From: an uncultured Alphaproteobacteria bacterium
Lineage (GTDB): Bacteria; Pseudomonadota; Alphaproteobacteria; HIMB59; GCA-002718135
Direction of reading: 5' to 3'
NCBI GenBank assembly: GCA_902537325.1
Contig: CACBAT010000006.1
Span: forward strand, 1-64,000
DNA: 64,000 nt
Shown: positions 19,403-28,173 of the stretch, in pieces
How positions within the stretch are numbered: the first letter of the stretch is position 1
Layout: each line of letters starts with the position of its first letter
Program-made: the position numbers and the translations under genes
Notes under the pieces: model-generated
What the model was told of the DNA's origin: nothing
What the model saw: only the letters and a program-made list of their open reading frames with translations
The model's database searches: none

Positions 19403-19990
19403 TTAAAGAGTGCCTTTTGATGATGGTATGATGTCTTTACTTCTATGATCTATTTCGACAGCAAATCTCAAACTTTTAGCGAATGCTTTAAAACATGATT
19501 CAATAATATGGTGATTGTTTTTTCCATACAAGTTTTCAATATGTAGGTTACATTTTGATTCATTGGAAAACGCTTTGAAAAATTCATGAAATAGCTCTGT
19601 GTCCATTTCACCAATTTTTTTTAAACCAAGATTAACATTCCACACAAGCTCTGGTCTTCCACTTAAATCAATAACACATCTTGATAAACATTCATCCATA
19701 GGAACATATGAAAAACCATATCTGTTTATTCCCTTCTTATCATCCAGTGCTTTGTTAATAGCTAAAGCAATTGAGTAAGCTGTATCTTCAACTGAGTGAT
19801 GAAGATCAACATTAGTATCTCCTTCACATTTTAAATTTATATCTATCAAGCTATGATGAGATAATAATTCAAGCATGTGATCAAAAAACCCAATTTGTGT
19901 TGAAATATTAGATTGGCCAATGCCATCTAAGTTAACTTCACAAGCTATCTTGGTTTCTTTAGTGTTTCTTTCTAGTTTACCTTTTCGCAT
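19403..19990 (-). CDS. hisB: Imidazoleglycerol-phosphate dehydratase
   Basis: It dehydrates imidazole glycerol phosphate to imidazole acetol phosphate. It is the monofunctional 195-residue form, without the phosphatase domain found in enterobacteria. Metal-binding signatures are visible as FFDHMLELLSHHSLIDI, DLHHSVEDTAYSIA and the late NNHHIIESCFKAFAKSLR. It is first in the minus-strand his cluster, whose promoter must lie in the 81-bp spacer shared with hslV. Confidence 0.97.
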   Translation of the reverse strand: MRKGKLERNTKETKIACEVNLDGIGQSNISTQIGFFDHMLELLSHHSLIDINLKCEGDTNVDLHHSVEDTAYSIALAINKALDDKKGINRYGFSYVPMDECLSRCVIDLSGRPELVWNVNLGLKKIGEMDTELFHEFFKAFSNESKCNLHIENLYGKNNHHIIESCFKAFAKSLRFAVEIDHRSKDIIPSSKGTL

Positions 19991-20034
19991 TTTTGCCTAA
20001 TATCAGTGAAATATAATATATTCTAGGTAAATTA

Positions 20035-20064
20035 CTTGATAAAAATAATTAAATAGCCATCTTA
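20035..20064 (+). promoter_or_regulatory. Predicted RpoH (sigma-32) promoter of hslVU
   Basis: CTTGATA at 20035-20041, a 15-bp spacer, then CCATCTTA at 20057-20064. This fits the sigma-32 pattern CTTGAAA, 13-15 bp, CCCCATNTA. A start 7-8 bp downstream would fall on or next to the ATG at 20072, implying a leaderless hslV message. This is a sequence match only. Confidence 0.55.
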
Positions 20065-20071
20065 AGAATTG

Positions 20072-20620
20072 ATGGAAAAAAATATTATTAAATCAACTAC
20101 TATTGTAGGAATTAGAAAAGATAATCTTGTCGTAATTGCGGGTGATGGTCAGGCTAGTCTTGGTAATACGGTAATGAAATCAAATGTTAAAAAAATTAGA
20201 AGGCTTGGTGCCGATGAAAATGTTATATCTGGTTTTGCAGGGTCTACTGCAGATGCATTCGCTTTATTTGAAAGATTAGAGGGAAAATTAGATCAATATA
20301 AGAACCAACTTAAAAGAGCTTGTGTAGAATTAGCTAAAGATTGGAGAACAGATAGATATCTAAGAAGATTAGAAGCAATGATGATCGTAGCTGATAAGGA
20401 TGTAAGTTTGTTGTTGTCTGGTACTGGTGATGTAATTGAATCTGATGATGGAATACTTGCAATAGGTTCTGGAGGTCCATACGCAAATAGCGCTGCTAAA
20501 GCATTGATGAAAAACACAGAAATGAATGCAAAAGAAATTGCTATAGAATCACTTAATATAGCTGCAGATATTTGTATTTATACCAACCATAATATTATTT
20601 CAGAAACTATTGAGCTGTAG
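20072..20620 (+). CDS. hslV: ATP-dependent protease subunit HslV
   Basis: Proteasome-like peptidase that forms dodecamers with HslU. The mature N-terminal nucleophile is the Thr of [20 protein letters not shown]; the short leader MEKNIIKS precedes it and would be removed. [16 protein letters not shown] follows. The ATG at 20072 is chosen over the adjacent upstream TTG because it gives the usual leader length. No SD is visible. hslU begins one base after the stop. Confidence 0.96.
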   Translation: MEKNIIKSTTIVGIRKDNLVVIAGDGQASLGNTVMKSNVKKIRRLGADENVISGFAGSTADAFALFERLEGKLDQYKNQLKRACVELAKDWRTDRYLRRLEAMMIVADKDVSLLLSGTGDVIESDDGILAIGSGGPYANSAAKALMKNTEMNAKEIAIESLNIAADICIYTNHNIISETIEL

Positions 20621-20621
20621 A

Positions 20622-21935
20622 ATGGAATCTAGTTTTAGTCCAAGAGAAATTGTTTCTGAATTAGATAAATTTATCATTGGTCAGAGCAATGCAAAAAAAG
20701 CTGTTGCAGTCGCTTTAAGAAATAGGTGGAGAAGAAAACAACTTGATGATTCTTTAAAAGAGGAAATTGTACCAAAAAATATTTTGATGGTTGGTCCAAC
20801 AGGTTGCGGTAAAACAGAGATTTCACGAAGACTTGCTAAGTTAGCAAACGCACCTTTTGTAAAAGTAGAAGCTACTAAGTTTACAGAAGTTGGATATGTT
20901 GGAAGAGATGTTGAGCAGATAATAAGAGATCTGGTTGAAATAAGTATTACAAAAACAAAAATACAAATGGGCCAAGAAGTAAAGGCAAAAGCAGAAAAAA
21001 ATGCAGAAGAAAGAATTTTAGATGTTTTGGTTTCTAAAAGCTCAACACCAGCTACTAGAGATAATTTTAGGAAGAAACTAAGATCAGGTGAACTAAATGA
21101 TAATGAGGTTGAAATTCCAGTTTCAGCTAATGCAAATTTAAGTTTACCAACTATGGATATACCTGGCATGCCTGGTTCTCAAATGGGTATGATTAATTTA
21201 GGTGATGTATTTGGAAAAGGTTTTGGCAGTCAAAAGAAAATGAAAAAAATGAGTGTTAAAGATTCTCATGCATATTTGTTAAATGAGGAAACCGATAAAC
21301 TTTTAGATAAAGATAAAATAAACTCAAGAGCATTGGATGATGTAGAGCAAAATGGTATCGTTTTTATAGATGAAATAGATAAAATTACTTCTAGAGCTGA
21401 TAGAAGTGGTGCGGATGTATCAAGAGAAGGTGTTCAAAGAGACTTATTACCGCTTATTGAGGGAACTGCGGTTACTACAAAATATGGTGTTGTTAAAACA
21501 GATTATATTTTGTTCATTGCTTCTGGGGCATTTCACTTATCAAAACCATCAGACATGTTGCCTGAGCTTCAAGGTAGATTGCCAATTAGAGTCGAGCTTG
21601 ATAGTCTTAGTAAAAAAGATTTTAAACTTATTCTTACTGAAACACAAAACAGTTTAATTAAGCAATATCAAGGACTTCTTGGAACAGAGAAGGTTGATTT
21701 GAAATTTGAAGAAGATGGAATTGATACCATCGCTTCTCTCTCTACAGAGATAAATCAGAACGTAGAAAATATAGGCGCTAGAAGGCTACATACTGTAATG
21801 GAAAAACTACTTGAAGAGGTTAGTTATACTGCCTCAGATATAGGCCCTACAGAAATAATAATTAATAAGGAATACGTTGAAAATAGCTTAGGAGAACTTA
21901 TTAAAAGTCAGGACTTATCGAAGTTTATATTGTAA
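20622..21935 (+). CDS. hslU: ATP-dependent protease ATPase subunit HslU
   Basis: AAA+ unfoldase partner of HslV. From the ATG at 20622 it is 437 residues. It has the N-terminal [16 protein letters not shown], Walker [16 protein letters not shown], the pore-loop segment GYVGRDVE, Walker [12 protein letters not shown], and the C-terminal [22 protein letters not shown] segment. The usual HslV-docking tail is the hydrophobic end, here SKFIL. A TTG 12 bp earlier is in frame, but the ATG aligns with the family start. Confidence 0.97.
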   Translation: MESSFSPREIVSELDKFIIGQSNAKKAVAVALRNRWRRKQLDDSLKEEIVPKNILMVGPTGCGKTEISRRLAKLANAPFVKVEATKFTEVGYVGRDVEQIIRDLVEISITKTKIQMGQEVKAKAEKNAEERILDVLVSKSSTPATRDNFRKKLRSGELNDNEVEIPVSANANLSLPTMDIPGMPGSQMGMINLGDVFGKGFGSQKKMKKMSVKDSHAYLLNEETDKLLDKDKINSRALDDVEQNGIVFIDEIDKITSRADRSGADVSREGVQRDLLPLIEGTAVTTKYGVVKTDYILFIASGAFHLSKPSDMLPELQGRLPIRVELDSLSKKDFKLILTETQNSLIKQYQGLLGTEKVDLKFEEDGIDTIASLSTEINQNVENIGARRLHTVMEKLLEEVSYTASDIGPTEIIINKEYVENSLGELIKSQDLSKFIL

Positions 21936-21964
21936 AGCTCATTTAATTTTTTAAAAATTATAAA

Positions 21965-23299
21965 ATGAGTCTTTTTAAAAATATAAGAATTGAGCTACTT
22001 GTTCTTTTAATAATATCTTTAAATGTTTTCATATCATTCAATTTAGATCTAGGGCTGTATAATTATTTTAAAGATTTTAATAAAAGTCTTAATAGTGTTT
22101 ATTTAAAAGAATTTTTTGTAGACATAACAAGGCTCGGGAGCTCGTCTTGGTATTTTGCTATTTCTGTTATTGGATTTGGTGTTGTTTATTTGAACAACAG
22201 ATTAGAATTTATAAAAATTGAAAAACAAAAAAATATAAGTAATTTTTTTGTATCGTCTTTTTTTTATATTTTGGTTGTTGGAGTTGTAACTCAGGTTCTG
22301 AAGCATATTGTTGGTAGACCAAGACCCAATCACACAAATTTTGAGGACTCTTTTGGTTTTAATTTTTTTACTTTCGACTCAAATTTTCATTCCTTTCCTT
22401 CAGGCCATTCATCAACTATATTTATAATTTGTTTTATTCTTGTAGCCACTTTTCCAAAACTAAAATATTTTTTTTATCTTTTAGCGTCTGTTATTGCTTT
22501 GAGTAGAGTTGTAGTTGGTGCTCACTTTTTTACTGACATTGTTGCCGGTGCTGTATTAGCACTTATATCTTTCAAAATTATAAACACAGTCTTAGAAAAG
22601 AAATATGCCCAATATAAATTTTCAAATTTGTTGCCTGAAGAAAATTCAGGGATTTATAATTATGTATTATTTTTGGTAATTAGTTGTGTGTTTATTACTT
22701 CAGGTCCATCCATAGATTTGTATATTTCAGGTTTGTTTTATTATGGATCACAACAGTTTGCTTTACAAAGTTTTGATTTAACCTCAATATTTTTTCGAGA
22801 TATTTTATTACCATTAATACTTATTTATATTTTAATTTTACCAATAGTTGGGCGTTTCACTAAAATTGATAAAATTTTTTTTAATTATAAATTTTCTATA
22901 AAGGAAATAGTTTTGTTGTGGGGTTCTCAAATTATTGGGGTGTTAATTTTTGTAAACCTGATGCTTAAAAATTTATGGGGAAGGGCTAGACCAAATGATA
23001 TTTTACAATTAGGTGGAAAAGAAACTTTTTCGCCGTGGTTTGAAATAAGCAACGCTTGCGAAACAAATTGCTCTTTTGTTTCAGGCGATGCTTCTGTTGG
23101 GTTTTCAATTATAATTCTATATTTAATTACAAAAAAAATAATTTTTCTCTATGCAAGTGCTTTTGCTGGTTTAGTACTAGGTTTAATTAGAATAATGGCT
23201 GGTGGTCATTTCTTAAGTGACATTTTTTTTGCTGGTTTTTTAATTGTAATTTTAAATATAGTTTTATTTGAGTTGTATAAAAAATATTATGCTAAATAA
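21965..23299 (+). CDS. Tandem two-domain PAP2 phosphatase, membrane protein
   Basis: A 444-residue membrane protein with two complete PAP2 (type 2 phosphatidic acid phosphatase) repeats. Domain 1 has K113-x6-R120-P121, P-S-G-H at 145-148 and S-R181-x5-H187-x3-D191. Domain 2 has K335-x6-R342-P343, S-G-D at 373-375 where His is usual, and R409-x5-H415-x3-D419. Single-domain members act on lipid phosphates such as undecaprenyl pyrophosphate, PGP or lipid A. The Asp-for-His change may alter or abolish domain 2 catalysis. The next genes (glycosyltransferase, DUF3108) suggest an envelope-lipid role, which is inference. The start codon lies in an AT-rich inverted repeat (21938-21969). Confidence 0.88.
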   Translation: MSLFKNIRIELLVLLIISLNVFISFNLDLGLYNYFKDFNKSLNSVYLKEFFVDITRLGSSSWYFAISVIGFGVVYLNNRLEFIKIEKQKNISNFFVSSFFYILVVGVVTQVLKHIVGRPRPNHTNFEDSFGFNFFTFDSNFHSFPSGHSSTIFIICFILVATFPKLKYFFYLLASVIALSRVVVGAHFFTDIVAGAVLALISFKIINTVLEKKYAQYKFSNLLPEENSGIYNYVLFLVISCVFITSGPSIDLYISGLFYYGSQQFALQSFDLTSIFFRDILLPLILIYILILPIVGRFTKIDKIFFNYKFSIKEIVLLWGSQIIGVLIFVNLMLKNLWGRARPNDILQLGGKETFSPWFEISNACETNCSFVSGDASVGFSIIILYLITKKIIFLYASAFAGLVLGLIRIMAGGHFLSDIFFAGFLIVILNIVLFELYKKYYAK

Positions 23300-24674
23300 A
23301 ATCCTATTGCCATCATTTGTTGTTTTACTTTTATTAAAAATAAGTGCCTTAAATTTTACTACTTTTAATTTGTTTGGTGATGAAGCACAGTATTGGTTAT
23401 GGTCAAAAAATGTTGACTTTGGTTATTTTTCAAAGCCTCCTTTTTTGTCTTGGATAATAAGAGTTTATACGGAAATATTAGGTAGTAGTTTTTTTTCATT
23501 AAAACTTCTCCCATCGTTTGTGTATTTTTTGATTGCCTGGAGTATTTATAATCTTTTACTCAACTCTGGACTAAATAAAAAAGATTCATTTGCGGGTTGT
23601 TTAATTTTTTTATTTATACCCGCTGTTTCTTTTTCATCTTTTATAATTAGTACTGATCTTTTTTTATTATTATTTTGGACACTTTCACTTAATGAATTAA
23701 TTAAGATCAATGGTGAACATGGTTTAAAAAATTTTATATTATTAGGTATTTTTCTGGGGTTAGGTTTTTTATCAAAATACGCAGCTATATATTTTGTGAT
23801 TTGTTTATTTGTTTTAATTTTATTAGATAAAAGATTTAGAAAAATTTTTTTGGATAATTTATTTGGTTTTTGTCTTACTTTTTTATGTGTATTTGTAATT
23901 ATCGTACCAAATATTATTTGGAACTTTAATAATGACTGGATAACACTTCAGCATACTTCGGATAATGCAAATTTTGGAAACATTGAAATAGATTTCATTA
24001 GAGGTTTAGAATTTTTGTTAATTCAAGTTTTAATGTTAGGCCCGTTTATGGTTTTGGGTGGGATATTTGGATTTAATAAATGGAACTATATTCAAAAAAT
24101 TTTTCTAATATTTTCTATGCCTATAATTTTAATTGTTTTAGTAGAAGCTATTATTGTCAGAGCTAATGCAAATTGGGCTGCTCCAGCTTTAATTTCTTTA
24201 TTTGCTCTTTTATATATTAGAATTAATAATTCTTTTTTAAAGATAGCTAATTACATGTTTAATTTTATTGTCTGCTTAATTCTTTTTGTAATGATCGGAA
24301 TGAGCTATCCGTCTAAAATTTTTGACCGAATAAGTGGTATAAATGATTATGCTCTAAAAATTTACAGTGGTTCTTCAGATGATGTCATAAAAAATATAGT
24401 GGTTTCAGATCGGCTTTTATTTTCAAGCCTTAATTTTGAATTAAGAGATAAGGATATTAATTTCTATATGCCACATAAAGAAGGAGATGAAATAACAAAC
24501 CACTTTAAAATAGTGTCTCCTCTTAATAAAAACATAAATGAAAACTTTACTTTAATTGGAAGCCCCTCAGATATTAATTATTTAGAGAAAGAATATAGGG
24601 TGTTAAAAATAAATTCACCTGATCAGAAATTTACAAAAAGAAAACTTGATGTTTACGAGGTTATTTTTGAATAA
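23289..24674 (+). CDS. GT39/ArnT-type polyprenyl-phosphate glycosyltransferase
   Basis: An integral-membrane transferase of about 461 residues. The N-terminal catalytic loop reads FGDEAQYWLWSKNVDFGYFSKPPFLSWIIR (D-E in the first periplasmic loop). It is typical of the PMT/ArnT group, which uses polyprenyl-phosphate sugars to modify lipid A, proteins or glycans. About ten further hydrophobic helices follow, then a soluble C-terminal tail. The ATG at 23289 overlaps the PAP2 gene by 11 bp; an upstream in-frame TTG gives a poorer N-terminus. The acceptor is not predictable from sequence. Confidence 0.85.
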   Translation: MLNKILLPSFVVLLLLKISALNFTTFNLFGDEAQYWLWSKNVDFGYFSKPPFLSWIIRVYTEILGSSFFSLKLLPSFVYFLIAWSIYNLLLNSGLNKKDSFAGCLIFLFIPAVSFSSFIISTDLFLLLFWTLSLNELIKINGEHGLKNFILLGIFLGLGFLSKYAAIYFVICLFVLILLDKRFRKIFLDNLFGFCLTFLCVFVIIVPNIIWNFNNDWITLQHTSDNANFGNIEIDFIRGLEFLLIQVLMLGPFMVLGGIFGFNKWNYIQKIFLIFSMPIILIVLVEAIIVRANANWAAPALISLFALLYIRINNSFLKIANYMFNFIVCLILFVMIGMSYPSKIFDRISGINDYALKIYSGSSDDVIKNIVVSDRLLFSSLNFELRDKDINFYMPHKEGDEITNHFKIVSPLNKNINENFTLIGSPSDINYLEKEYRVLKINSPDQKFTKRKLDVYEVIFE

Positions 24675-25320
24675 ATTTCTAGTATTTTTTATTATATTTG
24701 TAATTAACACATCCTATGCAAATAATTTTAGTGCAGAATATAAAGTCAGCACAACAGGAATAAAAATTGGTAATTTTAGTTGGTCATTAAATATTAATGA
24801 TAATATTTATCAAACAGAAATAAATTTGAAAAATTCTGGCTTTTTTTCACCTTTATATAAATTTGAAGGAAACTATCTTTCAACCGGGGTTATTGAAAAC
24901 AACATATTTAAGACCAAGAATTATAAACAGTTTTGGAAAGCTAATAAGAAAACAAAAATAGTTAAAATGTCTTTTGATGATTATTTAATTGAATTAAGAC
25001 AAGAGCCTATAGAAGAAGAAAAGGCTAGAGTAGACCTAGAAGAGTTATATTTATATTTTGACCCAATTACCTCTTTTATAAATATTTTAAATGGAGAAAA
25101 TGAGGCAAAAACAATTGATGGTAGAAGAATTTATACACTTAAACAAAACAAAAGTGAGGATGGAAATATAATTTTAGAAATTGAAGACTATGTAAATATT
25201 TGGGCTGACCATAAAAGAAATGATTTAAAAAAAATTGAATTTTTAGTTAAAGATGATTTACTTCCATATGAAATTCTTATTCATTTCAAAAAAAGGGTAT
25301 TTAAGTTAGAAAGAATTTAA
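24667..25320 (+). CDS. DUF3108 family periplasmic protein
   Basis: About 217 residues from the TTG at 24667, with a clean signal peptide (NKFLVFFIIFVINTSYA). A beta-rich DUF3108-type domain follows: FSAEYKVSTTGIKIGNFSWSL at the start, and the central D-P-I-T-S-F segment that marks the family. Several longer start options exist, but this one places the signal peptide at the N-terminus with an 8-bp overlap to the glycosyltransferase gene. The family is widespread and of unknown function. Co-transcription with the PAP2 and GT39 genes points to the envelope. Confidence 0.75.
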   Translation: MNKFLVFFIIFVINTSYANNFSAEYKVSTTGIKIGNFSWSLNINDNIYQTEINLKNSGFFSPLYKFEGNYLSTGVIENNIFKTKNYKQFWKANKKTKIVKMSFDDYLIELRQEPIEEEKARVDLEELYLYFDPITSFINILNGENEAKTIDGRRIYTLKQNKSEDGNIILEIEDYVNIWADHKRNDLKKIEFLVKDDLLPYEILIHFKKRVFKLERI

Positions 25321-25856
25321 AACTTTTTTTTTCTTAAATAGACAAAAAGAGCTCCATCACCCCCATGTTCAAAACCCGCATCTTGATATGTTAGGATATA
25401 TTTCTTAAGATTGTCTTCGTTTATCCAGTTTATTATTGAGTTTTTAATCTTTCCATAGAAAAGTTTAGGGTTTGTGTCTTGCTCATTTTGATTTTTTTTA
25501 TGAACACCCTTTCCAGTAATTATAAGCAAACATCTTTTATTCTTGTTATAGTTTTTTTTCACCTCACTTATAAATTTTTCATGCGCTTCAACTAAACCGT
25601 AGCCGTGAAGATCAATTCTTCTATCTATATTAATTTTTCCTCTCTTAAGCTCCTTATTAACCTCACCAAATGATAATTTAAACTCTGAGCTACTAACTTT
25701 GTGTTCAGTTATTGTTTTTTTGCTGGTATTTTTGGTATTAGTTTTTCTATCTAATTTTACATTTTTTTTATTAGTTGTTTTCGTTTTAACTATAGAGGTA
25801 TCTTTTTTAAAAGGTTTTACTCCTTTCATGTTTTTTAGAAAAAAATCTTCTTCCAT
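25317..25856 (-). CDS. Smr-domain protein
   Basis: A 179-residue protein with a basic, disordered N-terminal half (Lys/Thr/Asn-rich, about 1-75). A C-terminal Smr domain has the motifs D-L-H-G-Y in RRIDLHGYGLVEAHEKF, TGKGVHKK and the late GGDGALFVYLRKK. Smr domains are nucleic-acid endonuclease-like; this stand-alone form is the one found next to mltA in many alphaproteobacteria. Its biological role is not settled. It shares one base with the lysozyme gene upstream. Confidence 0.92.
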   Translation of the reverse strand: MEEDFFLKNMKGVKPFKKDTSIVKTKTTNKKNVKLDRKTNTKNTSKKTITEHKVSSSEFKLSFGEVNKELKRGKINIDRRIDLHGYGLVEAHEKFISEVKKNYNKNKRCLLIITGKGVHKKNQNEQDTNPKLFYGKIKNSIINWINEDNLKKYILTYQDAGFEHGGDGALFVYLRKKKF

Positions 25857-26284
25857 TATTTTTTTGTATAGTTTTTAATTAAATTCTTTACTCTTTCCGG
25901 TGTTTGCAAATACCACAAACTGTCTAACATCTCTAGTGATGCCATGAATTTTTGTTTTTTGTTTAGAAAATAAAGCATTTTCTTAAATTTGGAGACACCT
26001 TTTGCTCCAAGTTGAAAAATCATTTCTATTAATAATTCTTTCTCTGAAGTTGTGTGATTTTTTTTAAAAAATTTTTTTTTATATTGTTCGTTTGCTTTTT
26101 TAAAGTCTATCTCAAACAATTCTTCAAAATATTTTTTTTTAAATTTTTTAATGTAATATTTATTTTCTTTTTCTGTAATAAGATGACCATAACCAATAGT
26201 ATAAAATCCTAGTTGATCTTGATAAGGCTTGTCAGAATAACCCTCATTTTTTTTAATTCGGTCTTTAAGTTCTTTAAAGGACAA
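25856..26284 (-). CDS. T4-type lysozyme (glycoside hydrolase family 24)
   Basis: A 142-residue muramidase-like protein. The catalytic triad spacing of T4 lysozyme (E11-D20-T26) is reproduced exactly as E14, D23 and T29 in NEGYSDKPYQDQLGFYTIGYGH. A helical remainder follows, including MIFQLGAKGVSKFKKML and SLWYLQTPERVKNLI. There is no signal peptide and no holin or phage gene nearby. It sits between the Tim44-domain protein and Smr, the place where many alphaproteobacteria carry the lytic transglycosylase mltA. A housekeeping peptidoglycan role is inferred; how it would reach the periplasm is unclear. Confidence 0.88.
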   Translation of the reverse strand: MSFKELKDRIKKNEGYSDKPYQDQLGFYTIGYGHLITEKENKYYIKKFKKKYFEELFEIDFKKANEQYKKKFFKKNHTTSEKELLIEMIFQLGAKGVSKFKKMLYFLNKKQKFMASLEMLDSLWYLQTPERVKNLIKNYTKK

Positions 26285-26287
26285 ATA

Positions 26288-26869
26288 TTAAGTTTGAGTT
26301 AATATCCATATAGGACTAGAAGAATTTACTGGTTTTTCAAAAGTCCAAGTGTCTTTATTTTTAACAATAGAACCTTCATCATTATTTAACATCTGTTCAC
26401 TAATAAAATTGACCGATATAGATATTGTGTCATTTTCTACTTTAGCATCTGCGATGCCCTCTACAATAAGTGAATAAAATTGTGATTCTGGATTGTTTGT
26501 TTTTTCATCAATCGCTTTTTCAAAAGCAGAATAAACATCTTTAGACACGAGATTTTTCAGTGTTTTTTTATCTCCATTATTGAAAGATGAAATTATAATT
26601 TCAAAAGCTTTCTTGGCACCATCAAGAAACTCTCTGTGATTAAAATTATTTACTTTTTTATATACAGCCTCAAGCTTTGTCTCATTATCCATTAGTGATG
26701 GTATCTTTTGAACATCTTCTTGTTTTTTGGTTTCTTGAGGTTTTGGTTCTGAAATATTTTTTTGAAACCCTGTTCTTTTCCCTAAAACGCTCCTCAGTCT
26801 ATAAATAATAAATCCAGCAATAGCTGCAAAAATTAGAATATCAAAAAATTGAAGGTCGCCGTAAATCAT
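26288..26869 (-). CDS. Tim44-domain protein (TimA-like)
   Basis: A 193-residue protein. The N-terminus LQFFDILIFAAIAGFIIYRLRSVLGKRTG is a membrane anchor followed by a basic stretch, the standard start of bacterial Tim44-like proteins. A polar linker and a C-terminal Tim44 domain (about 80-190) follow: FLDGAKKAFEIIISSFNNGDKKTLKNLVS and DTWTFEKPVNSSSPIWILTQT. The family has a proposed but not fully defined role at the inner membrane. It lies 3 bp upstream of the lysozyme gene on the same strand, so the two are probably one transcript. Confidence 0.9.
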   Translation of the reverse strand: MIYGDLQFFDILIFAAIAGFIIYRLRSVLGKRTGFQKNISEPKPQETKKQEDVQKIPSLMDNETKLEAVYKKVNNFNHREFLDGAKKAFEIIISSFNNGDKKTLKNLVSKDVYSAFEKAIDEKTNNPESQFYSLIVEGIADAKVENDTISISVNFISEQMLNNDEGSIVKNKDTWTFEKPVNSSSPIWILTQT

Positions 26870-26899
26870 TTGATTTTAATATAATAACTTTTTTAAATA

Positions 26900-27574
26900 T
26901 TAATAGTTAAATTTTTTCCAGAGGGGGTTTTTTAGTTTTTTTAACATTTCTTTATGGGCAAGATAATCTTCTTTATTAACTTCTATTATTTTGGTTTTTG
27001 TTTCGTTTTTGTTGTAAATTTGTGTTTTTTTTTCATCAATATTTGAATTCAGCTCCATAGAAAATTGCTTACCCCCTCTTAACTCTAAATAAACCGCAGC
27101 TAGAAGTTGGGAGTCAAGTAAAGCTCCGTGAAATGATCTGTCTGATAAATCAACATTAAATTTTCTACACAAATAGTCGAGGTTAGCTATTCTTGTATTT
27201 AGAACTTCTCTTGCAAGAGAAACTGTATCAACTACAGGATTATCTAAGCGAGGCAATCCCAAGATTGACAACTCATTATTTATAAAACCTAAATCAAATG
27301 ATGCATTGTGAATTATCAATGTGTCGTTTTTCAAAAAATTTAAAAGCTCCTTATGGTTTTCTTCAAATGGTTTTTGTTGATTAAGAAAATCGTCTGAAAG
27401 ACCCACAATGTTTTTTGCCCCTTCACTTATACTCCTGTCTGGTTTGCAATAAAATTGGAGTGTGTTTCCTGTAGGAACATAGTTTTTGAGTTCCACACAA
27501 CCAACTTCTATTATTCTGTCACCGGTCTTATAATCAAGGCCCGTGGTTTCTGTATCAATTACTATTTCTCTCAT
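26900..27574 (-). CDS. dnaQ: DNA polymerase III epsilon subunit
   Basis: The 3'-5' proofreading exonuclease of the replicase, 224 residues. The DEDDh motifs are visible: D-T-E-T-T-G at the N-terminus (REIVIDTETTGLDYKTGDRIIEVGCVEL), IIHNASFDLGFINNE, and the late SFHGALLDSQLLAAVYLEL. A short polymerase-binding tail follows. It is in the conserved alphaproteobacterial series maf-aroE-coaE-dnaQ; the secB gene that often follows is missing. Confidence 0.97.
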   Translation of the reverse strand: MREIVIDTETTGLDYKTGDRIIEVGCVELKNYVPTGNTLQFYCKPDRSISEGAKNIVGLSDDFLNQQKPFEENHKELLNFLKNDTLIIHNASFDLGFINNELSILGLPRLDNPVVDTVSLAREVLNTRIANLDYLCRKFNVDLSDRSFHGALLDSQLLAAVYLELRGGKQFSMELNSNIDEKKTQIYNKNETKTKIIEVNKEDYLAHKEMLKKLKNPLWKKFNY

Positions 27575-27582
27575 TTTTTTAA

Positions 27583-28173
27583 TTAAAGTTTACTTATTAG
27601 CTTATTAATCTTAATTTTATAATCCTTTAATGTTGAGTTGTTATAAATAACATAATCAGATTTCTTTTTTCTTGTAACGTCTGATGTTTGAGATCGAATT
27701 ATATTTTTAAACTGGTTTTCAGTCATTTTTCTGGTTTTTTTTAGTCTTTTTAATCTTACTTGTTTGGAGGCTATTATTGATATTACTTTGTTGAATTGTT
27801 TCTCTAAATTGTTTTCAAACAATAATGGTATATCAATAAATATTAATCTTGTTTTTTTTTGTTTTTCTTTTTTTATAAAATCAGATCTCTTCTTTCTAAC
27901 TATTTTAAATATGTATAGCTCGAGCTTTTTTCTTATCTGTTTATTTTCAAAAACAATCTTTGATATAATTTTTTTATCTATGTTTTTTTTTGAAATGGAT
28001 TTAGACAAACCTATGGTGTGTAAATAGCTAACAAATTTTTTTTCAGGGTTTTTATATATTTTGGCCACCTGTTCATCTGAGCTGTGAATTTTAAAACCTT
28101 TTTCTTTTAATTTACTACAAAAGGTTGATTTACCCGATCCTATGCCGCCTGTTATTGCTATGGTTTTTGTCAT
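27583..28173 (-). CDS. coaE: Dephospho-CoA kinase
   Basis: Last step of coenzyme A synthesis, phosphorylating dephospho-CoA. The 196-residue P-loop kinase starts TIAITGGIGSGKSTFCSKL. It has the LIFIDIPLLFENNLE segment and the late RIRSQTSDVTRKKKSDYVI-like segment (residues about 160-178). It is very Lys-rich, like its neighbours. Its start shares one base with the aroE stop. Confidence 0.95.
   Translation of the reverse strand: MTKTIAITGGIGSGKSTFCSKLKEKGFKIHSSDEQVAKIYKNPEKKFVSYLHTIGLSKSISKKNIDKKIISKIVFENKQIRKKLELYIFKIVRKKRSDFIKKEKQKKTRLIFIDIPLLFENNLEKQFNKVISIIASKQVRLKRLKKTRKMTENQFKNIIRSQTSDVTRKKKSDYVIYNNSTLKDYKIKINKLISKL

Noticed and set aside
21938-21969. AT-rich inverted repeat covering the PAP2 gene start (CTCATTT / AAATGAG)
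   Set aside because: The 7-bp outer stem with mismatched A/T interior is within what such AT-rich DNA produces by chance; not listed as a feature.
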